Part shown: positions 56,095 to 64,000 of the stretch, piece after piece
Layout of the letters: the number at the start of each line of letters is the position of its first letter
Numbering within the stretch: the first letter of the stretch is position 1
Source: Vermamoeba vermiformis
Taxonomy: Eukaryota; Tubulinea; Echinamoebida
Direction: 5' to 3'
DNA length: 64,000 nt
Assembly: GCA_045837725.1 (NCBI GenBank)
Contig: JBEWZL010000179.1
Location: 310,001 to 374,000, forward strand
The notes under the pieces: model-generated
Databases searched by the model: none
What the model was told of the DNA's origin: nothing
The model's input: only the letters and a program-made list of their open reading frames with translations
Position numbers and translations under genes: made by a program

Positions 56095-57357
56095 ATGTCA
56101 ATACGAGAAGAACTGGGAGGGCTCCTTCAGGAGTTCGTGAGCACCTCGTCAAATCTTATAGATTCGTTGATTGGTGTTGCCGACGGCAAAAAATCTAGAA
56201 ACCCTGAAGAAATAATGGCAGAGGCGATAGAGATTGATAAGAAGATCAAAGTAGCCATTACTAAACGTAAGCACTCGAAACAAAATTGATCTCTTCATTA
56301 AATTGCGCAATTAGCTTAAAATAATTTTAAAAAATACCACTGATCGCTATATTAACTTTCTATATGATTTTTTCAGTGGCAGAGCAGCAAGAATTTTATA
56401 AAAAAATTATTCACGTGCAGTCATTGATTGCTGAAAAAGACCGCGAAGTCAATCAACTCGCAGGACAACTAAAAGATGTAGAATTAACATTACAGTCCGT
56501 GCTCGACGAATCTAAAGCGGAATTAGAATCATTAGAAAAATCTGAAAAAAGTAAGTGTCACGAGTACTTTTTTTGAACTAGATCAAACTTACTTATGCTT
56601 ATCTATTTAAATACAGATCTTGTATCGGTCGAAGATCTCGTTGAGTATGCGCACAGAGTTAGTGGAACCACTTCAGCCCCACCACAAGACATGGATCTTG
56701 TCGACGCACCACGTGTCTTCAAGCACCCTTTCCCAACTGCCACACAAATACAACAATCACTGCTGCACTTAGGTATGAGTTTACTTGTTATAGATGTCGA
56801 GCAATATACTAATCTAAGTGGTGGTTTAATGATGTTAATTCCTATGCTATACATCGAACACTCGAGTCGCGACACTTGGGTGTTGTGATAAAAATGTACC
56901 AAACTGAAATACAACCACTAATTCATTCCAATTACTCTACAATAGCCTTTTACGACATTAATTAACGATTTGTATTATCATAGAGACGAATCCAGCAGCC
57001 GTGTCATCGGCACCGAGTGCACCACTAGACCAGGAATACAGCGCAAATATGAATGCACCACGTACGGCACAAAGCGCTGATATGCAAAAAGACGACATGG
57101 GCGGCGAGGCCATGGATACGGAGATGAATAACGAAGAAGAAAATCATTACGGTAAGTACCACAGAACGCGTAAGATGTGGATCCACTTCTAATTTACTCT
57201 ATGCAGGCATGGACACAGATCACCAAGAAGAGGATCAGTAAGTTATATTACTATTACTCGTTAACATTTGTGTGCTTAAATTAACACTATTTTTAGACAA
57301 AGAGAAGCAGCAAACATTACCGACATTTTTGCCGACTTGAATCCGGATCTGCAGTAA
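56095..57357 (+). CDS. MED4: Mediator complex subunit 4
   Basis: The ATG at 56095 gives MSIREELGGLLQEFVSTSSN. Coiled-coil exon 2 follows (YKKIIHVQSLIAEKDREVNQ, LAGQLKDVELTLQSVLDESK), then the MED4 signature SVEDLVEYAHRVSGTTSAPP, that is, the AHRxS...APP element present across MED4 proteins. The C-terminal part is Asp/Glu/Met-rich with alternating small exons (GGEAMDTEMNNEEENHYG) and ends DIFADLNPDLQ-stop at 57355-57357. About 260 residues. MED4 lies in the middle module of Mediator in the nucleus. Confidence 0.9.
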
Positions 57358-57540
57358 CAAGTAATGTAGTTCGAATATTATGTGGCATTAGTACTTCAGT
57401 ACATGTAAATATTAATTTGGTCGATTTTCTTTGACGATTTCTTTATTTTAAGCCACGTGCTCCAAGATCCTTTACCTACGTATCGCCCCTGACAATTTTT
57501 CGAATTTTTGTTGTTTTATTGTATCATATTAAGTTACAAC

Positions 57541-57784
57541 ATGAACCACAAAGCTATTTTTGTCGTTTGCTTCATTTTCTCTTTGGCCGCATCTGGCCTC
57601 GCAGACAATCAACATCTTACCCTTCAAACTCAGTGGATCGAGGACATGTGCGAGGCTGGCGTTGACTGCTTCGCTAAAGAGTAATATATATATATATTAA
57701 GTTTATCGTCCAGTATTTAGCATAAGTTCACTTTACAGCAAAAGTGTACCGATCGAGATCTGTGCAAGCAGGTTTTTAAAATAA
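57541..57784 (+). CDS. Small secreted cysteine-containing protein
   Basis: The ATG at 57541 begins a textbook signal peptide (MNHKAIFVVCFIFSLAASGL, cleavage likely after GLA). The mature part is ~38 residues with three Cys: WIEDMCEAGVDCFAK, then, across a short intron (GTAATATATAT donor, TACAG acceptor), SVPIEICASRFLK-stop at 57782-57784. Without splicing the frame stops after CFAKE (47 residues), so the intron adds the last Cys. I recognise no family. It sits between MED4 and the globin gene and lacks paralogues in the window. Confidence 0.6.
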
Positions 57785-57812
57785 ATACTATTTACATTAG
57801 CGCTACAACGTA

Positions 57813-59507
57813 TTAATTAGCAAAATCAGGATGATGTTTGAGCTTCTTTTGTAACGCTTTCAATCGCCAATCAATCTCAGAAGTGATCAGCCTAAATTCC
57901 TCTTCTTTCAACGCTGCGAAAATGCACTCGCTCTTGGAATTGCTTTCTTCTAATTTAATGCTAAATGGATGGCCCATTCCTGGCAATTCTTCTTCGTTTG
58001 ATTCAAAGGTGACTACCTTCGTAAGATCGATTTCTTCGATAGGCTTTTCTTGGGCACTCTGGAGTAAATATTCCTCGTGCGTTAGATACAAATTCATATC
58101 ATTGATGCAAAGAATACAAACCTTGTCAGATTTGACGACCCGATAAAAGGAGATCTTGCCGCTTTGAAGCACAAAGATTCGCTTCTTCCAATTCTTGCCA
58201 CCTATTATGTAAATAACACGTAAATAACTTGATTTCTTACTTTAATTAAAGTATAAGATTGCCGTTTCATCCTTAATTTGGACATACTTCGGTGAAGCAC
58301 TTGACACTTGATCCCGCGCTTGGCTTCTTCTACTCCTTGCACCATTATCGACGCTACTTTACCGAACAATGCGTACCATGCCTCTTGTAAAGGTATAGTG
58401 ATCTATCACAATTTAAGCAATTAATAAAATCAGCAAGGGATAAGATTTTCGGCATTTTGTGCGACAGTTTAAAATATACCTCGTTGGATCCCAACACTTT
58501 CTTCAATGTTTCTACTAAGACGACACCGAAAGCTTGATAATCCTTCACTTCAACGCCATAGAACATATGATGAGCGCCTAGTATTTTAACATTAAATAAA
58601 GGTATAAATTTTAATCGCTTCATTGAATATTTGACAGCTTTGGCCGAAACAAGGCAGTTTCAGCGTATTCGATTAATTAAATAAAGTTTCGAGTGATTTA
58701 TCCGAATTTTAGTGCTATTGCTAAGATATTACGCACGTACCAAGCTTTTTGAACATTGCGGTTAGTCGATCCAAATTATCCAAGCCCTTAATCAATGAGT
58801 TCATCATCGTAATTAGTGCCCTAACTTGAGTAGGCATGCCTTTGTCTTCAAATAATGTTTTGGCGCTCGGGCTGATTGTGAACAACGTTGCATAAAACTC
58901 GCTGTGATTTAGTTAGTAACCGAATCAATTATATCGGCTGATATTCATATGATTAGTATATTAATACGCACTCGAAAAATTGAACAGTCTTCTCATTGCC
59001 GCCGTCCGTAATCTTTTTCCAAGACTCTTTGATCGCTGATTTTTGTTCATCTGGTACTGTCCATAATTCCTCTCGTTCTCGTGGCGTTATTGTATTATTT
59101 CGGGACCGACCATACTCTTCTGAATTTTGGGACTGAGATTCTGACAGAGAGCTAGACTCGAACGATGGATCGGGGCTCTACGTAGTTATAAATAAATTAA
59201 TTAATTATTGCTGCACAATATTATAGACTATACGTACGGAGACTGGTGAGTATTTAATTAGTGCATCGTTCTCGTGAGTTAAAACGCGGTGCAACTCTGC
59301 TTCGATCAGCAATGGAAGATTGAGCCTTTGAAGCTGCTGAGGCTGTAGTCGCATCAAATGGCACATTTTAACAACCATGTTTTGATTAAACTTCTCGACA
59401 AGGTCTGGAAGGGCGGCTCGATCCAATCCGTGCGCTCGGGTGATTCCATCGAGCACATCGGAGATGGACGAGTTTGGTCCTAATACATATGGAGTGCTGG
59501 TCGACAT
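57813..59507 (-). CDS. SAM-like + globin + PH domain protein
   Basis: The six-exon gene (ATG 59507, stop 57813-57815) encodes about 409 residues. Residues ~15-80 look SAM-like (LPDLVEKFNQNMVVKMCHLM, LQRLNLPLLIEAELHRVL). A Ser-rich linker follows. Residues ~132-280 are a globin: AIKESWKKITDGG, FYATLFTISPSAKTLFED, MPTQVRALITMMNSLIKGLD, then LGAHHMFYGVEVKDYQAFG and ITIPLQEAWYALFGKVASIM. By alignment with neuroglobin the proximal F8 residue is His (LGAHH) and the distal E7 residue is Gln (TQVRAL); the CD region is short. Residues ~282-400 are a PH domain (CQVLHRS, GKNWKKRIFVLQSGKISFYR, with the C-terminal helix Trp in EIDWRLKALQKK). The layout suggests a haem sensor tethered to membrane lipid or a partner protein. 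Confidence 0.85.
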
Positions 59508-59637
59508 GTGCTAGTGATTACACAAAATGAATATTTAAAAACGGCCATGTCCATAAATGGAAACAATTTTCGTTGAAATTTTTACCTACGAGAAAACAAA
59601 AAAGAAAAAATTCAGTCCAGCGCTACTTCACAGCACC

Positions 59638-61298
59638 ATGACCACAGTAGCCACGCATATCCCGCCTGTTATAGGGTTCAGGCAACAATTTGATGCGTAT
59701 TATCGGGGTGAAGTCGAGAAGCTTAAGACTAGGCTAAAGGCAACTATCAACAACGTGCAACAGAATAGAGAAGATCTCGAAAACCCTATTTATCTCGCAT
59801 TAAAAGAACGAGCCAAATATCAATTTTTCAAACGAGTCGATCCGACACGCACAGAGTTGGATGTAATCAAAGATCTACGACCGTTTGCGGAGACAATGCT
59901 GGATTTGCTCGCCCAGCTCCTGCGATTCCAATTCGATGGAAACTTATTTAAAGAGAAGAAGATAGCATTAGAGAAGCACATTGATAAAGAACGCGGTGCA
60001 AACAAGCTGAAGGACGACCCACACCTGTTAAATCTGACATCAGCTTTCTTTTCACACTTGGACCATATAAGAATCTTAGGCAATATTAATACCCACGAAA
60101 ATAGAATGAAAGAAGAAACATTTGTAGAATATATGATGGCCACCCTCGGAGCCTTGCGGATGGTGACGATTTTCTTAGACTTATTAGAAAGCACTGGCTT
60201 CAAATTATTAGCTCAAGCTAGCAGAGAAAAAAATCTACCAAAGGTAAATAATCATAAATATTAGAAGCGCGTTATTTAATTCAAATTCAACTTTTCGAAG
60301 CTTACCTACGTAAATTTTGACATGGCCAGAATTAAATCAGATATTTTTTTTCTCACTTAAATGGTATTATTTACCACACTGCTGATACATTTCGGCTACG
60401 AAATCATTACTTACTTTTTTGGTGACAGATCCAGATGGCCGCCGTGCAAACCAAATTACCCTATCAAACCCAACGCCCAAATTTATATGACCAATATGCA
60501 ACCCCTACGCCCCAGACGACGCCCCAACCCATGTACAGAGATTCACTACCGACATCAAAGACCACTTTAGAGCAGCAGATGGAGGTTCAACAACTTCTTG
60601 CCACCATGTTCCCCGCCAACCAAAAGATGACAAATACCGCTACATTGCCCAATATTCGACAATCTACCAACGCATATGCCTCTACCAACCCTACCAAGAT
60701 AACATCACCTCAACCAAATTACGTGCAAACCGTGCCCCGCAGTTCTTCGCCTCGTTACGAGGCAGCACTGCAAACCCAGCCCGACCAGATAGAAGATTAC
60801 GACCAAGCATATTATAACGAACAGATGTATAATGCCCACTACACCCAACCTACCTACACCACTCCAATACTGCCGACCCCAACTACGCCTGTGACACCTA
60901 CAATCACCCAACAATCTTCCCAGTACACTCAACCCGCCTATACGACCCACAATGTATTTCCTACCCGAAATACCCAATTTATCAACTCCCAGTACCTCAC
61001 TTCCAACGTTGCCGCCGATCCAGTCGGATTTCAAGCCCTCTCGAGCACGATCCGGATTAAGCCCTCCTTGACACTTGACCAAGCCGAATTTTTGAAGACT
61101 GAAGAAGACTTTGAATGGACAAGCATCGATTTCAAGCGCGAGTTTTGTTTCCTTCACTTCGCGAGTGGCGAGGCAGCTAGTCGCGCGCTACATTACTTCG
61201 ACTCTATCAAAAAGATCCCCGAGTACTCGTTCCTGAGGCACTACGACGCGAGCATGTACTTGAAGCCACAAGGAAAGGATGAAAAGCGAAAGTACTGA
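59638..61298 (+). CDS. HEPN/DUF4145-like domain with Tyr/Gln/Thr-rich linker and RRM-like end
   Basis: The start chosen is ATG 59638 (CACCATG; MTTVATHIPPVIGFRQQFDA). An in-frame ATG at 59557 would add 27 residues. Residues ~1-205 are all-helical and end in IRILGNINTHENRMKEETFV, the pattern of DUF4145/HEPN domains (R-x3-N-x3-H with downstream acidic helix). One intron (about 60,244-60,428) leads to a ~280-residue exon. This holds a Tyr/Pro/Gln/Thr-rich disordered part (TTPVTPTITQQSSQYTQPAY), then an RRM-like end (REFCFLHFASGEAASRALHY resembling RNP1 and its helix) and a basic tail KDEKRKY-stop at 61298. It may bind and cleave or sense RNA. Both domain calls are by pattern only. Confidence 0.65.
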
Positions 61299-61513
61299 CT
61301 TAAACCCATGTACAGTAATCGGTTTGATCCGTACAAAAGAGGCCGGATCAAGCTTAACTTGTAAATTATCTGAATTAAACCTGCGGATTCTACATAAAAG
61401 CTAGTATATGATGTTATTTTAATCGTTGCAAGTCGCTTCCTTGAATGCTGAGGAAAAATTTCTTTTCTGTTCAGTAACTTACCTACGAAACAACTCGGGT
61501 CAAATATCATACC

Positions 61514-62699
61514 ATGGATTTAAGATTAAAAGATTTGCACGTCTTCATTACAGGAAGCGCTGGGGATATTGGCAAGTCGTAGGGCTACATCCGCAACAAC
61601 GAATATTTTTCTCTTATCCAAATATAGATATAATTAATTTCACCTTCGCTATTACAGGCCGAGCTTGCGCAACAAAATATCTTGAGCACGGAGCAAAAGT
61701 CACATTGCATTATAATTCTCAAGCCAATACATTAGCTTCATTGACTGAAACGTAGGTATCTAAACGAAGGATTAATTTTATTTAATTGCTACGTGCTCTC
61801 AAATCTCAATACCTATGACATTCGATCTGCTCGTGCGACTTTTCACCCAACTTTGCTAGGTACCCCACGCGCACAACACTGGTGCAAGCTGACTTATCCA
61901 ATGAAGAACAAACTATTCAAGCTATGAAGACGGCCGTAGAAAAGTTTGGCCCGTGTCACATTCTTGTGGCTAATCACGCCATTTACGAAACAAAGGAAGT
62001 GCCTATTCAAGACATGAGCCTCGAGCAGTTCAAACACACTATTGATGTGAACTTAGTAGGAGTATTTTTAATCACGCGAGAGGTAAGCATAAGCGGCACG
62101 TGTCAAACTCAACAACACCCTACAATCATCGTTTAATTGACAGTTCATGAAACAACTCAAAGCACATGCTGATACATTGACACCCGAGCAAAAGTTGACC
62201 ACGCACGCTAGTATTGGTACGAGAATATGTTAACAACTTAAATTGAGGTCAACGTGTTAATGCTCTTTGTAGCTATCATTGGCAGCACAGCGGGCAAGTT
62301 TGGCGAGGCCAATCACATTGACTACAGTGCTAGCAAATCAGCACTCATGTACGGCTTCAATTATTCGCTGAAGAACGAGATCATCAGAATATTACCTCGT
62401 GCGACTGTCAATGTTGTAGCACCTGGGTACGTCTACAAAGTAATTGTTTAGTATGAACAGCACTCATATCATACTGCAGTTGGGTCCGTACATCGATGGC
62501 CGAAGAAGCTATTGCCCAAGGACTGCACTACAAAGCACTGCGTACCATGCCATTAGCTAAGGTCGCAACAGTTGAAGACTGTTCGAATGCAGTGTTGATG
62601 GTCACTTCACCTGTGACTGGCGGTCATATGAGTGGCGTAGTACTATCAATTGATGGTGGTATGGAAGGTCGTGTGTTGCACGACTTCAGCCAGCAATAA
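61514..62699 (+). CDS. Classical short-chain dehydrogenase/reductase (FabG-like) with a GC-AG first intron
   Basis: The ATG at 61514 gives MDLRLKDLHVFITGSAGDIG. Frame continuity requires a GCAAGT donor after ...GATATTG and an ACAG acceptor near 61,659, giving GRACATKYLEHGAKVTLHYN. Other motifs are ANHAIYETKE (NAG-equivalent NHA), DVNLVGVFLITRE, the catalytic Ser in AIIGSTAGKFGEANHID, Tyr-x3-Lys in YSASKSALMYG, VAPGWVRTSMAEEA and VTSPVTGGHMSGVVLSIDGG; stop 62697-62699. The glycine pattern and LSIDGG end are typical of soluble NAD(P)-dependent SDRs such as 3-oxoacyl-ACP or glucose dehydrogenases. Six exons; the fourth intron carries a copy of the CACGTGTCAAACT motif. Substrate not decidable. 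Confidence 0.85.
62097..62109. repeat. Intronic CACGTGTCAAACT copy 4
   Basis: Thirteen bases identical to the other three intronic sites, about 15 bases after a GTAAGC donor in the SDR gene. Confidence 0.55.
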
Positions 62700-62769
62700 A
62701 AGCACGTGACATCCAAAAAATTAAGACCCGTTGTCATTTTGTTTGGTATTATTTATTAAGTTAAACACC

Positions 62770-63676
62770 ATGGCTTCGTGGAGCTCGTATTTAGCCGATG
62801 AAGTCGCTCTTCAAGTCGGAGCAACAGTGCTGACAAATCTGACTATGATCCCTGCGATCGTGCAGTCCGTGCGCAAGAGAACATTCTATGAACTAGCATT
62901 ATTGTCGGCAACTATGTTCACTTCGATCATGTACCACATGGCGGATACAGTCAAGACAAAGATTTGGGGTATGTGAATTGATTTTTGCTGGCGCATAAAA
63001 ATTTTAAAATAATATGGACTATCAGTTAAAGCATTAGCTTTATGGTGATATCTGCCAAAATTATTTTAAATTATTTGGTTATTTTTGAGGGATTCCGTGT
63101 CAAGTATTCATTTTGTCTCGTAGGAATGACTCCTGGCAATTGGCATCGTTTGGACAACGTTTTCGCAATATTGTCTGCTCAAACTATGTTCATTCACTTC
63201 GCGGATTTCCAAACTCAAGAAGTCAACGAGCTTGTACGATGGATCTGCTTGTTCATCACTTTGTTCTTCCAAGTAAGCTTCATTAATTATTTAATAGCCT
63301 ATTTACACTTCATTAGGAACGTGGACCTTGGGTGGAGATGCATATGATTATTCCTATCGCCTTATCCATCTTAATGATGTTGGTCAAATTCGCCATTCAA
63401 CGACGCGTTCCTAAGTGCAACATCAACTTGTTATACGGCTCATTATTAGCACTCGTCGGTGTGTTCTTTTTCCACCGTGGATTGGATGATGACAATGACT
63501 GGTAAGGCTGTGCCATATAATCAAACCTAGTGTCTAACACGCGTTACAGGTTGCGATTAAATCACGGCTTGTGGCACTCGTTCATCGGATTGGCCACTTA
63601 TTTCTTTTTTAAATCGAAGAACAGTGATTTGAAGCACCGAAAACATCGTCACGGTGAGGCTAAGAAGGACGTGTAA
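62770..63676 (+). CDS. TMEM8/myomaker-type seven-TM protein (CREST superfamily)
   Basis: The ATG at 62770 gives MASWSSYLADEVALQVGATV. Conserved CREST positions are all present: Ser and His in TSIMYHMAD (TM2), WHRLDNVFAI (His and Asp, TM3), and LNHGLWHSFIGLATYFF (H-x3-H in the last TM, near 63,560). TM segments include ELALLSATMFTSIMYH, WICLFITLFFQ, MIIPIALSILMMLVKFA and LLYGSLLALVGVFFFH. The acidic loop LDDDNDW precedes the final TM. The basic tail ends EAKKDV-stop at 63674-63676. Four exons, about 235 residues. Family members are membrane hydrolases or myomaker-like fusion proteins; zinc-site residues are kept here, so enzyme activity is plausible. Confidence 0.78.
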
Positions 63677-63734
63677 TGTACAAATAATATTACATTTATT
63701 TACAGAACATTCTATGCACAATATATTACAATTG

Positions 63735-64000
63735 TTATATCTCGGTCATTTTGACCTTATCTGCCTCATTTTTGATATGCAGAACTACGTCTTTATCGTC
63801 TTTTTTACGATGAACTCGTGCTACGACACCCATTTTTGTCTTCGCAGCGGCAATGTACGGATTTTCAACAGGCTGACGAGCACTATGAAATAGGTTAGTT
63901 CCAAGCGAGTACTACTATATTTACATACACTGATGATGGCGGTGCTCTATTGAATGGTTTGTCACGCCCTCCAAATCGCAGTTGACCTGACTCTTTCTTG
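63735..64000 (-). CDS. 3' end of an unrecognised basic protein (N-terminus outside window)
   Basis: The last two exons are visible. The upstream one gives KKESGQLRFGGRDKPFNRAP followed by a GTATGT donor near 63,933. The final one gives ARQPVENPYIAAAKTKMGVV, ARVHRKKDDKDVVLHIKNEA and VKMTEI-stop at 63735-63737. It is convergent with the TMEM8-type gene (58 bp between stops). The Arg/Lys-rich, PF-x-R-APP character recalls RNA-associated proteins, but I recognise no family. Confidence 0.6.

Noticed and set aside
1-64000. tRNA or rRNA genes, CRISPR arrays, transposons and virus-derived elements
   Set aside because: I looked for repeats, terminal duplications, reverse transcriptase, integrase or capsid motifs and tRNA-like arms and found none that hold up.

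Overview
The window is nuclear DNA from a compact, intron-rich unicellular eukaryote. Nearly every gene is cut by short introns, mostly 45-100 nt, with GTAAG/GTATG donors and AT-rich bodies ending in TAG or CAG. The standard genetic code fits every gene. Intergenic gaps are usually 50-450 bp, and I saw no transposon, tRNA or rRNA. The gene set includes a SANTA/CENP-C/SANT M18BP1-KNL2 protein, an SCC2/NIPBL with a PHD finger, a membrane hybrid histidine kinase with three receivers, F-box proteins with C-terminal propeller-like regions, and BTB-LamG and ARM-BTB proteins. This mix suits an amoebozoan or an early-branching relative of animals and fungi. The sequence alone does not settle which.

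Layout. 1-10 kb, all minus strand: mitochondrial IF-2 (cut by the window edge), an F-box/LRR protein, the splicing factor PRPF38B, a divergent actin-like protein and the spliceosomal protein WBP4. 9.7-20 kb, minus: the cohesin loader SCC2/NIPBL, then a seven-TM-type hybrid histidine kinase whose H-box histidine is replaced by Gln. 20-26 kb: ESCRT-III CHMP1 (minus) head-to-head with the mitochondrial Mg2+ channel MRS2 (plus), then an unrecognised Thr-Pro-rich protein. 26-33 kb: a LamG-BTB protein (minus), a membrane-anchored SDR (plus), a tiny TM ORF (minus) and an F-box-like/JmjC protein (plus). 33-45 kb: an ARM-BTB protein (minus), an F-box protein (plus) and a roughly 1,920-residue M18BP1/KNL2 (plus). 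45-55.4 kb, all minus: a peroxiredoxin-like protein, a nuclear protein of unknown family with a weakly nuclease-like core, an ankyrin-type repeat protein, two tandem F-box paralogues, and a decayed fragment of the second paralogue. 55.5-64 kb: SDHAF3 (minus) with MED4 (plus), a small secreted Cys protein (plus), a SAM-globin-PH protein (minus), a HEPN/DUF4145-like plus RRM-like protein (plus), a classical SDR with a GC-AG intron (plus), a TMEM8/myomaker-type membrane protein (plus), and the 3' end of another gene (minus).

Functionally the window mixes housekeeping genes: splicing (PRPF38B and WBP4, both B-complex proteins and here both carrying a similar Tyr-rich segment), chromosome segregation (SCC2 and KNL2), ESCRT, mitochondrial translation, Mg2+ and SDH assembly, and Mediator. 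No operons are expected. Coupling is limited to short head-to-head promoters.

The items most worth following are the SAM-globin-PH protein, the His-less hybrid kinase, the catalytically altered actin-like protein, the KNL2 with a duplicated basic helix module, the HEPN-RRM-like fusion, and a CACGTG palindrome with the same flank that recurs in introns of unrelated genes. Exon boundaries were set by eye from splice consensus and reading-frame continuity. Internal junctions may be off by a few bases.
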